A stretch of DNA of 64,000 nt from Zingiber officinale (GCF_018446385.1 NC_056001.1:8203600-8267599); one strand, 5' to 3'. Numbered from the stretch's first letter, positions 1 through 12,079 are shown. Notes: generated by a model from the letters alone, not told the origin. A program made the numbers and translations.

Positions 1-800
1 TTCTCTTATCACACATTCATTTATTATATTTTCTCTCCTTGTTATGTCTCATCACTTTTTCTCTGCCCTTCTTGCTGCGCCAAAAATTCCTTCGACCCCC
101 AGTCACCTATCCTGCCCAGGATTAACCGTGATTTACTCCCTCTGAAATCTTGTGGGGCCGGGGCCAGGGGGCCGGTAGGGTGGCGGTTCCACCTTTTGCT
201 ACTTTTTCTCTGCCCTTCTCTCTCATCATATATTCTCATTCATCATACTTTCTCTTTCCTCATTATCTCTCATTATACTTTCTCTACCTTTTTTTCTCTC
301 ATCATGCATGCTCTCCCATCACACACTCTCTTCTCTTTTTCTCTCATCATACTTTCTCTCTCATCGTGTGTATTTTCTCCCATCACACACTCTCTCTCCT
401 AAATCTTTTCCATTATACTTTCTCTCTCTTCAATCACTCTCTCTCATTATTCTCTATCATCATATTTTCTCTCTTTTCAGTCTCTCTCATCACACTTTAT
501 TTCTCTTCATTTTCTCTCATCACACTTTTCTCTCATTAATATCTCTCATGACAGTCTCTTTCCTCATTTTCTCTCATCATATTTTTCCTCTCTTTATTCT
601 TTCTCATCACACTTTCTCTCTCTTCATTCTCTCTTATCATATTTTCTTTCTCCTCGCACATGAGGTGTTGCCAACATATTTTCTCTTTCATCACATGTTC
701 TCTCTTTTTTTCTCTTTCCTATTCAACTTTCTTTTCTATCTAATTTTTTTTTTCTTATTTTTCTCTAAAGATAATTTTTTTTTTTTGATTCATTTAATAG
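1..800. repeat. Pyrimidine-rich degenerate tandem repeat
   Basis: The + strand is almost all C and T. Short degenerate units built on CTCTCATCACA and TTTTCTCT are repeated dozens of times, followed by a T-rich tail. Long open frames here (for example 308-811) are by-products of skewed composition, rich in Ser, Leu, Phe and His, and show no domain. It is best read as a decayed microsatellite or minisatellite. It begins before the window. Confidence 0.75.
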
Positions 801-2040
801 AAAATATTTAACTATCTAAAAATTATTTAAGAGTGATATCCATACTCATATATATTCTTATTCCAAAATACTATCATTCTTATTCTCAGTCTTAGAAAAG
901 AATTAAACATCACCTAAAAAGTCATTTTAACAATTCTCCCAAATGATTCCATGTATTGTAGAAAAAAATAAATTATGAAAAATTATTCATCTTTAAACGA
1001 GCAAGCAGCCCTCCAAAGTAGTATTTATACTTATCGAGAATCAAACTATAACTCTCGGATAATAAATCTTATCCGAGTACCAATTTAACTGTATCCATAA
1101 AATGTAAATCTACACTCCAAACTATGCCAAAGGTGGAGAAGATACCCAGTAAGCATCGGCCCTTATGGGGAAAAAAACAAACGCCATGGATAGTAAATAA
1201 TTTACGAGCAATTTTAAAATAAAAACGATGTATTATTTTTTCCCCTTTAATTTGGTGTCGAAGTATATTGTATAATTCTTCTATCGGACTTTTTTTTAAA
1301 AATATCACACAATCAATTTTTAACTTTTTGTTATTTTAAAAAATAGATAAAGATATTTTAATAAAGAGAGATTATACCAGGGCATTCGTTGAAAGAGGAG
1401 CGGCAATATTGAAGATTTGAAGACGAGATTATCAAACTCCACTAAAACTGCATGAGTTGAAATTCATGTCAGTAATTGCGAGCGGAAATGAGTTCTCTAC
1501 CAAGGGACAAGCCGTGACAGTTTGAAAATTAAAGTCATCTTAGAGAATAGAGTTTTTTCAAGTTGATAAGGCCAGAGAGGTAAGGGTGAAGAAGACATGA
1601 TAGTTAATGGATATGACAGTTAATAATTAAAAGAACACAATAATAGTCAAGGAAAAGTAGGGGTTAGGCATCTTTATTTCATCATCCGTATAATTTTCGA
1701 TCGGTCACAGACAGATCGGATCCTCAGGTCTAAGTCCTAAGATGGGGTTTTGACTAATTCCTTATCTACCATCTACTGATCAGATTTCCCAAGCTCAGGC
1801 TTTACATATGGACCTGACACATTTATCAGAGAGCCCTCGATCGGCTCTTCACCAGTCAAGTTATGAAGGCTGGGTCCCTAGTTACAGTATTAGATGATCT
1901 CCGGCCGGTTCCGCACAGCGCATTCTTTTCATCTTGCTCAGGCATGGTCCTTGGATAGCCCCTGGCCAGCCGCCCCCAGACTAGGGCATCCATGCTCAGT
2001 CCTTTCACCTTTTTTGAACAATCATCTCAAGCTATCTGCG
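801..2040. other. No recognisable gene; AT-rich flank grading into possible Tat LTR U3
   Basis: No credible coding sequence or RNA gene is visible. The first 550 bases are AT-rich. From about 1690 the composition becomes richer in G and C, and the stretch runs into sequence that is clearly Tat LTR from 2041. It may therefore be the U3 part of that LTR, but no counterpart was found near the 3' LTR, so the left boundary of the base-layer element cannot be fixed. Confidence 0.4.
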
Positions 2041-2204
2041 ATTGAATCTAGGCAGGGTGGACAACAGTAAACGACAACAGTATCAACGAATCATAACTTC
2101 CTACAAAAGAATAACTGCTATGGGTCAGGGAATATTCCAGGGTTCTGTCACACACTAAGAGTGGAACTTTCCTCCTGCCAATGGGAGGTCGTCGAACATC
2201 TTCC
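2041..2204 (+). repeat. Tat-type Ty3-gypsy 5' LTR, piece 1 of 3
   Basis: This stretch aligns by eye with 62508-62670, including a shared run ending in GGGAGGTCGTCGA. It is followed by the insertion of Copia-1. The LTR resumes after the right-hand copy of the target duplication CTTCC at 11192. The uninterrupted paralogue near 62660 serves as the empty site and shows the insertion was clean. Confidence 0.8.
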
Positions 2205-3286
2205 TATAGGATCGTTAGATTCGATAGAGGGGGGGGGTGAATATCGATTCGAAAAGTCGAGTAAAAATACGCAGCGGAAAAGTAAATGAACACAGTTGTT
2301 TTTACTTCGTTCGGAGCCTGTGACGACTCCTACTCGAAGGCCCGTGGTCCTTGACCACTTTCGTTGGGCAATCACTAACAATTCGAATATAATTACAAAA
2401 TGAATACAGGGAATGCCTGTGAAACAAAGTAATACCGACAAGGAAATTAACTAAAAACCGAAGGAGCACTTTGTCGGAGCTTTGTTGGTGTCGCAGTAGA
2501 GCAGCAGGACCAGCAGTAGAAGAGTTCTCAGATTGATGATCCTGAAGCTCCTGCCTGGGGCTTCTTTTATATGTTGCTCCGGGCGCCTGGATTCCTTCCG
2601 GGCGCCTGGAATGTGACGTAGCTTCTCAAACCAAGATGCTCCACGTGGCGACGACTTGGCTGGATATAATTTGCCTTCCGGGCGCCCGGATCCCCTCCGG
2701 GCGCCCGGACCACCTTGTTCCAGAAAACTCCCTTTTCCTGCAAAACAAAGTTAGTCCGAGGTAATATACATCCTGCAATATAGATTGTTAGTACATTTTA
2801 TAATAGTATGAATTAGCACCAATAGTATGACTTAGATTCCGTCTTTCTGAGACCGGAATCTAGTCACGATCTCGACTTAGACATCCAAAATGGATCTAAG
2901 CCGGATCGACGCCTAATGTTCCCTTCCCGGGAACGCGTCCTCGCAGTCACTCCCCTCCAGTGACTTACCTCACTTACCTGCCAGACGTCCGGTCAGCCCT
3001 TCGACCCGTCTGGACTTCTTGCCAACTATCCGGTCAGCCCGTCGACCTAGCTGGACTTCTTGCCAAGCGTCCGGTCAGCCCGTCGACCCGCTTGGACTTC
3101 TCGCCAGCTATCCGGTCAGCCCGTCGACCTAGCTGGACTTCGTGCCAGACATCTGGTCAGCCCGTCGACCTGTCTGGACTTATCCTGCACACTCGATCAG
3201 AGTGTTAGATAACGACGAACCTAACTTAACCTGATTTGTCATTCATCAAAACCTGAGTTAGACCGTTAGTGCTAACCGCACCAACA
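2205..3286 (-). repeat. Copia-1 3' LTR (1082 bp)
   Basis: It matches 10195-11191 throughout. The outer terminus reads TA instead of the usual TG, and the inner end is CA. It contains a GGCGCC palindrome cluster around 2580-2710 and five units of a 41-bp minisatellite at about 2979-3186. The 5' LTR has only three of those units, which accounts for nearly all of the 85-bp length difference. Confidence 0.93.
2979..3186. repeat. 41-bp minisatellite in Copia-1 3' LTR, five units
   Basis: Units begin with GCCAGACGTCCGGTCAGC or a close variant and end in GGACTT plus two bases. Five are present here. The partner LTR has three at about 10967-11090, lacking two internal units. Confidence 0.9.
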
Positions 3287-3303
3287 ATCTCCCCCTTTTT
3301 GAT
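3287..3303 (-). other. Copia-1 polypurine tract
   Basis: On the - strand this reads AAAAAGGGGGAGAT immediately inside the 3' LTR, the expected site for second-strand priming in Ty1-copia elements. The same sequence precedes the 3' LTRs of Copia-2 and Copia-4. Confidence 0.88.
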
Positions 3304-4509
3304 GGAATGACAACCTGGTTAAGTTAGTGATAAATATATGCAAAAATCAAGCATGATTTTCGAGGTTTTTAAGGTTTTAAGTTAGTTTTTCAAGTTTGCA
3401 TTTAGTTGCTCTAACTTAACCAACCTAACCCTCCCCCTTTGGCATTCATCCAAAAAAAACAAGGGTAAACAATCATAGTGTAGAGTTACTGTAACAAGTA
3501 ATCAAATTAAAAAACAGCTAATTTTGAAAAATATCTACAATTTTTTAACACAAAGTTAAAAATAGTCAAGTTGACTTGGGGAAGACATGTTGAATTTTGA
3601 AAAGTATAAATTTAAAGTTAATCAAGTTTAACTTTTCAAGTGTGTAAAATTTTTAAATCAGGTTATTTTTTTTTTAATTTACTTTTCAAGTTTAAGTAAC
3701 ATTTACATTTTTCAACAACGTAAATTTTCAACTTCAATTTTTCAAAACAAAGCAAAAATTAAACAAGTAAGATTAAATTTGCAAAAATAAATTTTTAAGG
3801 CTAATTTGATAAAAGCTCAATTTGGAAAGTTTAATTTTCAAGCATATGTTACAAAACTGAATAAATTTAAATTTGCAATAGTCAACTTTTTAAATCAGGT
3901 TTAAAAATTAGGTGGGATTAAACTTCCAAGTTTTTCAAACCCTTAGTTAACTTTAACTTTTTGAAAACTGGTGTTTTTTTAAAAAAATTAGTTTTATAAT
4001 AGATGTACAAAAGCATTTTTCAAACACACAAAATTTTAATTAATTTCTCCCCCTAAACTTGATACTTAAATTTAAACAGCTGTCTAACCAATTAGGTACT
4101 AACTAGCTATCAGAAGATAGTAGTTTTCACTTGGTTAGTCAGATTAAGGTGATTATAAACAGTCAGTGTTTGACTTGACTGATGATCTTAATCTGATTAC
4201 TGTCTGGTTTGTATTTAACGTCCAGACTTATGCTGATGCACTGAAATAAGCATCTTAAGTCCAGATAGTTGGCCTATGCATCTCACCCCTTTCTATGTTT
4301 GTCAAACACAAGCAAGATAAACCTAAGGTGTTGGTGAGATGCTCAAAAACTAGTCCTATGGGTACATGTTTTCTAAGGATTCAAAACTAGTCTAAGGCCA
4401 AAACTGTTTTTGAAAATCTAAAAATGGAAAATTTTGAAAACACACAAATTTAACTTATAATTTGAAAGAATTGTTTTTGAAAATTTTTGAAAAATCCTAT
4501 TCTATTAAG
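3304..4509 (-). other. Copia-1 3' untranslated region, no gene
   Basis: About 1.2 kb of AT-rich sequence lies between the end of RNase H and the polypurine tract. No coding frame of note is present. Such long 3' spacers are common in SIRE-type elements. Confidence 0.6.
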
Positions 4510-7446
4510 CACATCCCTAATTTTCGACGTAAGTTGCTAAATTCACTTTCAGGGAGTAGTTTTGTGAAAATGTCTGCTAAATTTGATTTGGACTCAATGT
4601 ATTTGAGTTCAATATCACCTTTAGTAACATGATCCCTGATAAAGTGGTGCCTAATTTCAATATGTTTGGTTCTTGAATGATTATTTCTTTTAGTTTTAGT
4701 TAATTGAACTTATATTGTCAATTAATACTTTTACATTTGTGATATTTAAGTTGAAATCTTTTAGAGTATGCATCATCCATAATAATTGTGTAACACATTC
4801 GCCTATAGCTATGTATTCTGACTCAGTTGTAGATAGAGCAACACAATGTTGCTTTCTACTAAACCAGCTAAAAAGTGATGAACCTAGTAATTGGCATCCA
4901 CCACTTGTGCTTTTACGGTCTAATTTACATCCAGCATAATCTGAGTCAGAATACCCTATTAGTTCAAAATTATTTGTCCTAGGATACCAGATTCCTACAT
5001 TTGTTGTTCCTTTAAGATATCTAAAAATTCTTTTAACTTGTGTCAAATGGGATTCCTTAGCACAAGTTTGGTATCTAGCACACATACTAAGTGCAAATAA
5101 AATATCAGGTCGGCTTGCAGTTAAGTACAGTAGGCTACCTATTGCACTCCTATAATGTTTTAAATCAATTGGTTTTCCATTTGGGTCACTGTCTAAGATT
5201 GTGTTTACTGCCATAGGTGTTTTTATTTCTTTTGTATTTTCCATTCTGAATTTTTTAAGTAAGTCTTTAGTGTATTTATGTTGATAAATATAATTTCTTT
5301 CATTTATTTGTTTGATTTGTAATCCTAAGAAATAAGTTAATTTTCCTACTAAGCTCATTTCAAATTCTTTTTCCATTAGATTAATAAATTCTTCTAAAAA
5401 TTCTGAATTTGTTGAACCAAATATTATATCATCTACGTATATTTGTGCAATAAATATGTCTGTATTTAATGATTTAACAAATAAGGATGGGTCAATTTGA
5501 CCTTGGTTGAATCCTTTAGATGTTAAGTACGATGTTAGCCTTTCATACCATGCCCTGGGTGCTTGTTTATGTCCATATAAAGCTTTCTTTAACTTAAAAA
5601 CATAATCAGGGTGTTCTAGACTTTCAAACCCAGGAGGCTGACCTACATAAACTTCTTCCTTAATTAGTCCATTAAGAAAGGCAGACTTAACATCCATTTG
5701 GTATAGTTTAAATCCCTTGTGGGCTGCATAACTTAGTAACATTCTAATGGATTCTAATCTGGCTACTGGGGCATAGGTTTCATCATAGTCAAGTCCTTCA
5801 ACCTGACTAAACCCATTGGCAACTAGCCTAGCTTTATTTCTAGTAATTTCCCCAGTTTCACTTAATTTGTTTATGAATACCCATTTTGTTTCTATTATTT
5901 TCTTATTCTTAGGTGGTGGTACTAGGTCCCAAACTTCATTACGCTCAAATTGGGCTAGTTCCTCTTGCATAGCTATAATCCAGTTTGGGTCTAGTAAGGA
6001 TTCATCCACAGTTTTGGGTTCAATTTTTGAAATTAAAGAAATTTGACTTAGGTTTCTAAAAGATGATCTGGTTTGAACTCTCAAGTCTGGGTCACCAATT
6101 ATTTGATCAGTTGGGTGATTTGGGTTAACCCTTATTGTTCTAGTGGGTTGACTCTCTTGATGTTGTTCCTCTTCTTCATGACTTAGAGTCTGGTTGGTTT
6201 CTGGAACAAATTCAGGTGGTTGTGTAAGTTCTAAGTCTTGTTTAGTTTCTTCAAATTTTACATTAGTAGTTTTTTCAATTTTTAAGGTAACCTTATTGTA
6301 AATTCTATAGCCTCTACTATTTAGGGAATATCCTACAAAAATTCCATTTTCAATTTTAGAGGAGAATTTTCCTAAGTGTTCTCTTGTATTTAAGATAAAA
6401 ACTGGGCACCCAAATACTTTAAAATATTTTATATTTGGTTGTTTATTATAAAACATTTCGAAGAATGTTTTGTTATGGGTTTTATTTATTGTTGTTCTGT
6501 TCTGTACATAGCAGGCTGTACTAACGGCTTCTGCCCAAAAGTATTTAGGTAGGTTATACTCATTTAACATTGTTCTAGAAGCTTCAAGTAAGGTTCTATT
6601 TTTTCTTTCTACAATCCCATTTTGTTGGGGGGTTTTAGGGCATGAGAACTCATGATGGTAACCGTTTTCAAGACAAAAACTGTTAAAGTTGTGATTTTTA
6701 AATTCTCCCCCGTTGTCACTCCTAATTCTTTTAATTTTAATATCTTTTTCGTTTTCAATTTGTTTGCAAAAATTTGTAAAAATTTCAAAAGTTTCATCTT
6801 TATGTTTTAAGAATTTTACCCAAGTCAACCTAGAATAATCATCTATAATTACTAAACAATATAAGTTCCATTTATAGATTTGACTCCATGGGAGTCAAAA
6901 AGGTCTAAATGTAGAAGTTCCAATATTGAGTTAGTTTGTGGCTGATTTGTTTGTTTGTGAGTGGATTTAATTTGTTTACCTTGTTGACAAGCATTACATG
7001 TGGTTGAATCTAAGTTAGGTAATTTTGGTAAGCCTCTCACTAGTCCATTTAACTTGCTTATATTTCTAAAGTTTTTGTGTTAAATAACACTTAATGGAGG
7101 AAGTGGTTAAGTTGATGGCATAGATGTTGTCTCTTCTAAAACCCTTTAGGCTTATGGTAGGATTATCTAGATGTTTGATTAAACACTCTGTGGATAGAAA
7201 TTTAACCTTATACCTAGTATCACATAATTGACTTATACTCAGAAGATTATATTTAAAATTTTCAACAAGTAAAACATTTGTAATTACAAAGTCTATTTTT
7301 AATTCAATATTACCTATACCAATTACCTTGAGTTTGCCGTTGTTTCCAAAGGCAACTGTTCCTAAGCTTTTGTAAGTGAGTTGAGTGAACTTGGTGTGAT
7401 CTCCAGTCATATGTTTGGAGCAACCACTGTCCAAAATCCACTTGGT
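4510..7446 (-). pseudogene. pol: Copia-1 pol: protease, integrase, RT, RNase H (broken)
   Basis: The protease motif DSGCSKHMTGD lies just downstream of 7437. The integrase zinc-binding region is mostly missing; only CNACQQGK at about 6980 remains, after a frameshift near 7066. Integrase catalytic residues are visible in [15 protein letters not shown] and [11 protein letters not shown] 710-codon open frame (6828-4696) carries the integrase core, the RT ([15 protein letters not shown] at about 5430) and RNase H ([16 protein letters not shown]). It stops early at 4696. The remaining RNase H text (HSRTKHIEIRHHFIRDHV) continues in another frame to about 4510. RT is intact by eye. The polyprotein as a whole cannot be made from this copy. 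Confidence 0.9.
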
Positions 7447-8289
7447 TTCCTACAGTAAGTAGCATTTAAAGTTAGTCTTTTTGAGCAGGCATTATTTAAG
7501 TTAAGTTTTAAAAATTTGAAATTAATTTTTAAGTTTAAAATTGAAATTTTGAAATTAATTTTTAAGTTTTAAAAAAAATTTTGAAATTAATTTTTAAGTT
7601 TTAAAAAATTTTTGAAATTAATTTTTAAGTTTTAAAATTGAAATTTTGAAATTAATTTTTAAGTTTTAAAAAAATTTTGAAATTAATTTTTAAGTTTTAA
7701 AATTGAAATTTTGAAATTAATTTTTAAGTTTAAAATTAAAATTTTGAAATTAATTTTTAAGTTTAAAAATTTTAGCCTTATTCATCTCACCCGATCTATA
7801 TTATCAATCAGGGAATCCTATGATTTTGTGAGATGAAATTGGATTGTTAATTGTGGAGTTTTGGTTTAACTTGTGTTAGATTCAGATTTAGCTTTGGTTT
7901 CCACAAATAGGCAATCTTCGGATAAACTTCTAAGCTTGGTGAGTCACATGGACGTCATTAGAAGTAACCAACCTTTCGAGATTTTCCGAATAGTCCTATC
8001 CACGGAGCTTAGTACTAAATCTTGGTCTAACTGATTAGGATCCATTTAAGGGTAGCTTCGGTCAGTTCCACTTGGCCAAATGCACCAGATCGAAGCCATA
8101 TCTTTCTAGACATGCGATGCCCAAGCTTCCCTAACGTACTATCATCCAAAAATTTCACCAGTACCATGATTCAAGTTAAACTTGGTCTCTAATCCTAATT
8201 ACCCTGCCGGGTTAGTTTGTTTTGGGTTACCCTGTCGGGTAAGTTAGTTTTGGAGGTGCCAGCATTCCCCTGACTTATTGGCCATTAAT
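7447..8289 (-). other. Copia-1 non-coding segment between gag and protease
   Basis: About 840 bp without a coding frame separates the gag tail from the protease. The 7490-7770 part is an AT-rich tandem repeat; 7790-8280 is unique. On the - strand the downstream edge reads TACTGTAG directly before the codons for ETKW-ILDSGC, so it looks like a 3' splice site; no upstream donor has been established. Confidence 0.55.
7490..7770. repeat. AT-rich short tandem repeat in Copia-1
   Basis: The core GAAATTAATTTTTAAGTTT is repeated about eight times, with variable A or T spacers between copies. It lies wholly inside the non-coding gag-protease spacer. Confidence 0.85.
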
Positions 8290-9935
8290 TTAAATTTTGG
8301 TTTTAGGTTTGTGTCGATTCTTTTTATAGTTATGGTTAACTTGGTGATAATTTTGTTGATTTTTAAAGTGTTTAGATTTTGAATTTGATTTAGGTTTGTA
8401 TTTTGGATTTTGGTTTGGTTTATTCGATTTTATATAATGTATTTTTTCTTTAGGTATATAATATTGATTAAGTCCTATTTGCGTGGTTAAGCACGCTTTC
8501 GGAACCCAAGCTAGATTGGTTGATTTGTGTTGGGTTATTAATGATTTGAAGGTTTTATTTGAATTCGACTTATATCCTAGTCCGGTTTTATTATAGCATG
8601 CTTTTTGATTATTTAGGATTAAGTCTAGATTTTTTGATCTTGTTGTGAATTTTTCTAACATTTCTTTTAAATTGTTAATCTCATTTTTTAGTGATAAATT
8701 CTCCTCCTCAAGTGTTAGATCTTGAGTTGGATTTGAATTTTTGATTTGTTCCTTGAGGTTTTGATTTTCCTCAAGAAGTGATTTGTTTTCATTTTCTATT
8801 TTAGTTAATTTACTATTTAAACAGGAAATAATTCTAATTTTTTTTAAAATTAAAATATACCTCATTCGGGCCTTCGGAAACGAGTACGGTCTCGTGGCTT
8901 GTTTCGGTTCTGCACCGCTTCATCTTCCGACTGCCTTCTTTCATCTTCGCGGCCATCGCGAGGTGGCTCGATGTTTCCGCTCTTCTTCCACCGATTCGTC
9001 CGAGGAGTCGTCCCACGTTGCTTTGAGTGCCTTCTTTGGTTGGCTTTGGTTTGTCGAACTTCAATTTTGGGCATTCGTTCTTGTAGTGTTTTATTGCAGC
9101 CGTAGCAAGTCACGCTCTTTTGTTCCGAGGAGAACCGATCTTTTGAAGGTCCTTTTGAAGCTCTTCTTTCTCCTGGTGAATATTTTTCTTACCAAGTTCA
9201 CCTGGTGTTCTTCGTCTTGAATCTTGGTGAATCTTCTTCAAATTCAGGCTTGCTTTTCTTTTCTTTGGTGGAACCTGCAAATAAAGCTATACCTTTCTCG
9301 GCTCCAGCATTAGTTTGTTCATGTAATTCTAATTCACAGAAAAGCTCATCTAACTTTAACTTAAAAAGATTTTTAGAAATTTTGTAGGCATCCACTATTG
9401 ATGCCCACAAACTATTACGTGGAAAAGCATTTAATGCGTACCTTATTAAGTCTCTATTTTCCATCTGGTGGCCTATCGCATGAAGCCCGTTGAGGATGTC
9501 CTTGATCCTCGCGTGGAGCTGATTCGCCGTTTCACCTTCCTGCATTTTTATATTAAAAATTTTATTTAAGAGCAAGTCTCATTTGGTTACCTTGGCGTCG
9601 CTCGTTCCCTTGTGCAGCTCGATCAATTTGTCCCACAGCTCTTTAGCGTTTTTGTGTGGACCGACTCTGTTTAGTTCTTCTCTTGTTAATCCGCACTGTA
9701 GAGTGTTGATTGCTTTATTTTCTGTTGACGCCTTCTTCTTCAAATCAGCTGTCCAGTCTTCAGGATCCAGTATATTCCCGGAAGTGTCTGCTGGAATTTT
9801 ATAGGGTCTCGTAACGCTCATCCACTGGTCGAAGTCTGTTTTGAGGTAAACCTCCATGCGCTTCTTCCAGTACGGAAAATCGTCCCCGTTGAAGAGTGGA
9901 GGTCGTACTGTGCTGAAGCCTTCTTGTTGGGACAT
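8290..9935 (-). pseudogene. gag: Copia-1 gag (broken)
   Basis: The start is placed at 9935, where MSQQEGFSTVRPPLF begins, typical of Copia gag. The N-terminal capsid region contains FPYWKKRMEVYL. A TGA stop at 9579-9581 interrupts it but the frame continues to 9198. The zinc-knuckle region (about 9113-8860) keeps CYGCNKT but then loses register through frameshifts. The C-terminal part (8865-8290) is Glu, Asn and Lys-rich with a coiled coil (NENKSLLEENQNLKEQI) and ends in a basic tail. The TGA codon fits a CGA to TGA transition, as expected after cytosine methylation, but that is inference. Confidence 0.85.
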
Positions 9936-10180
9936 CCTGTACACAGGTAAATAACCGAAAAAATATCCCAAGACTTGGTCTTGGATTAGTAGTGCGGGAA
10001 GAGAAAATAGTAGAAAAATCTAGATTGGTGTTGCACCAATTTAGATTTAATTGCAACAAAAATAAAAAAAATGATAAACCAATTTGGAGTTTAAGTGTAA
10101 AACTGAAGACCGGAAAAAAAGGAAAAAAAAATTTCACCCCCAGTCTGATTGGTGGTTGCACCAAATCAGAGCGGAACCTC

Positions 10181-10192
10181 GCTCTGATACCA
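10181..10192 (-). other. Copia-1 primer-binding site (tRNA-iMet)
   Basis: The - strand reads TGGTATCAGAGC two bases inside the 5' LTR. It is complementary to the 3' end of plant initiator tRNA-Met, the usual Ty1-copia primer. Confidence 0.93.
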
Positions 10193-10194
10193 CT

Positions 10195-11191
10195 TGTAGG
10201 ACCGTTAGATTCGATAGAGGGGGGGGGTGAATATCGATTCGAAAAGTCGAGTAAAAATACGCAGCGGAAAAGTAAATGAACACAGTTGTTTTTACTTCGT
10301 TCGGAGCCTGTGACGACTCCTACTCGAAGGCCCGTGGTCCTTGACCACTTTCGTTGGACAATCACTAACAATTCGAATATAATTACAAAATGAATACAGG
10401 GAATGCTAGTGAAACAAAGTAATACCGACAAGGAAATTAACTAAAAACCGAAGGAGCGCTTTGTCGGAGCTTTGTTGGTGTCGCAGTAGAGCAGCAGGAC
10501 CAGCAGTAGAAGAGTTCTCATATTGATGATCCTGAAGCTCCTGCCTGGGGCTTCTTTTATATGTTGCTCCGGGCGCCTGGAATGTGACGTAGCTGCTCAA
10601 ACCAAGATGCTCCACGTGGTGACGACTTGGCTGGATATAATTTGCCTTCCGGGCGCCCGGATTCCTTCCGGGCGCCTGGACCTCCGGGCGCCCGGACCAC
10701 CTTGTTCCAGAAAACTCCCTTTTCCTGCAAAACAAAGTTAGTCCGAGGTAATATACATCCTGCAATATAGATTGTTAGCACATTTTATAATAGTATGAAT
10801 TAGCACCAATAGTATGACTTAGATTCCGTCTTTCCGAGACCGGAATCTAGTCACGATCTCGACTTAGACATCCGAAATGGATCTAAGCCGGATCGACGCC
10901 TAATGTTCCCTTCCAGGGAACGCGTCCTCGCAGTCACTCCCCTCCAGTGACTTACCTCACTTACCTGCCAGACGTCCGGTCAGCCCTTCGACCCGTCTGG
11001 ACTTCTTGCCAGCTATCCGGTCAGCCCATCGACCTAGCTGGACTTCGTGCCAGACATCTGGTCAGCCCGTCGACCTGTCTGGACTTATCCTGCACACTCG
11101 ATCAGAGTGTTAGATAACGACGAACCTAACTTAACCTGATTTTTCATTCATCAAAACCTGAGTTAGACCGTTAGTGCTAACCGCACCAACA
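10195..11191 (-). repeat. Copia-1 5' LTR (997 bp)
   Basis: It begins TG and ends CA on the + strand. A TATAAAAG box on the - strand lies at 10554-10561, with four GGCGCC palindromes just upstream of it in the direction of transcription (10571-10700). It carries three 41-bp minisatellite units. Confidence 0.93.
10554..10561 (-). promoter_or_regulatory. TATA box of the Copia-1 5' LTR
   Basis: TATAAAAG on the - strand, immediately downstream of the GGCGCC cluster. This is the likely U3/R promoter by position; transcription is not shown. Confidence 0.6.
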
Positions 11192-11333
11192 CTTCCCTCA
11201 CCCAACAATCCCTGACACCCGATATTCTCTAGCAGCGCGCAGGCTTAAAAGGCAAGAAAAATCATATAAAAAGGGGGGGCCTCTTCATTGGTCAGGTACA
11301 CGCACATCCGCACGCATCTTCAGCAGTTCCTTT
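11192..11333 (+). repeat. Tat-type Ty3-gypsy 5' LTR, piece 2 of 3
   Basis: It starts with the right copy of the Copia-1 target duplication, CTTCC. It matches 62660-62785 of the 3' LTR, including the promoter-like ATCATATAAAAAGGGGG (TATAAAA at 11265-11271; counterpart 62725-62731). It ends at the Copia-2 insertion, whose target duplication CCTTT occupies 11329-11333. Confidence 0.88.
11265..11271 (+). promoter_or_regulatory. TATA box of the base-layer Tat LTR
   Basis: TATAAAA, followed by a G-run, is conserved at 62725-62731 in the 3' LTR. Two insertions separate it from its gag-pol, so it can no longer drive that unit. Confidence 0.6.
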
Positions 11334-11769
11334 TGTTGGAGCAATCCCAATGGTCCGCGGGACCATGTGTTTTGGTGTTTGGGCAAAGGGTTTAAGTTAG
11401 GTTCACCCTTGTATTTGATATGTGTATTTGAGTTGTGCAGGTTTGCAGGATACACATGTGACTCAGGTTGATGGATTCGTGTCCGGTGAAGGATGGAGCA
11501 TCCGAGGGACCGTGGATAAGGCAGCAAGGACAAGGGCCGAGGGAAGCGACTTCGAGGCATACGCGAAGGATGACATTGGAGACGAGCCACGGGCTTGTAT
11601 GCATCCGAGGGACGAGAGCCAAAGAAAGTAGGCTTGAAGGCAAAAGGTTAAGGTTGCAAAGAAGCATCAAGTGAGTCTAAGGGTGAGGGTTCGAGTGCAC
11701 GAGAGATTGTACTCGGAGTAAAATCATAGTTTTAGGGTTTTACTGTAGCAGTACTGTAGCGCTACTGTA

Positions 11770-11965
11770 GCAGTCGACTGCATGTTTTAGCAGTCGACTG
11801 GTATAGTCGACCAGGCAGTCGACTGGGAGCAAACAGAATACTTCTGTTCGTTCGGTCAGTGTGGAGCAGTCGACTGCTAGTTTTAGCAGTCGACTGGTAT
11901 CGAGCCGTTGGAATGTAACGGTCGAATTTCCACAGAGGGCAGTCGACTACATGTTTTGGCAGTCG
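11770..11965. repeat. Cluster of CAGTCGACTG palindromes (Copia-2 5' LTR)
   Basis: Five perfect copies of the 10-bp palindrome and two one-base variants occur within 200 bp directly upstream of the TATA box. The 3' LTR has an equivalent cluster at about 29001-29200. Confidence 0.85.
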
Positions 11966-11995
11966 GCTGGTAGGCGGAGTTTCCAACCCGTGGCC

Positions 11996-12002
11996 TATAT
12001 AA
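11996..12002 (+). promoter_or_regulatory. TATA box of the Copia-2 LTR
   Basis: CCTATATAACC follows the palindrome cluster and is repeated in the 3' LTR at 29227-29233. It is the probable LTR promoter. The CACTA element with its captured exons lies just downstream in the same direction. Confidence 0.65.
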
Positions 12003-12079
12003 CCAAAGCTTGGGAGCTTGGTTATAGTTGACGAAATTAGTGGTGGTAAATCCCACTACAAGAAAAACGTCATTCAACA

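Larger units (their letters stand above)
2205..11191 (-). mobile_element. Copia-1: SIRE/Maximus-like Ty1-copia retrotransposon, inserted in the Tat LTR
   Basis: A complete 8.99-kb element in reverse orientation. The LTRs are 2205-3286 (3' LTR) and 10195-11191 (5' LTR). It is flanked by the 5-bp target duplication CTTCC at 2200-2204 and 11192-11196. The primer-binding site, polypurine tract, gag, protease, integrase, RT and RNase H are all recognisable in Ty1-copia order. The gag coiled coil, the [15 protein letters not shown] integrase text and the long 3' untranslated region fit SIRE/Maximus. It is defective: gag has an in-frame stop and frameshifts, the integrase zinc region is largely lost, and pol is broken in at least three places. 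Confidence 0.93.

Noticed and set aside
308..811. Long open frame (167 codons) in the left pyrimidine tract
   Set aside because: Composition artefact of a CT repeat; residues are almost all Ser, Leu, Phe and His with no domain.
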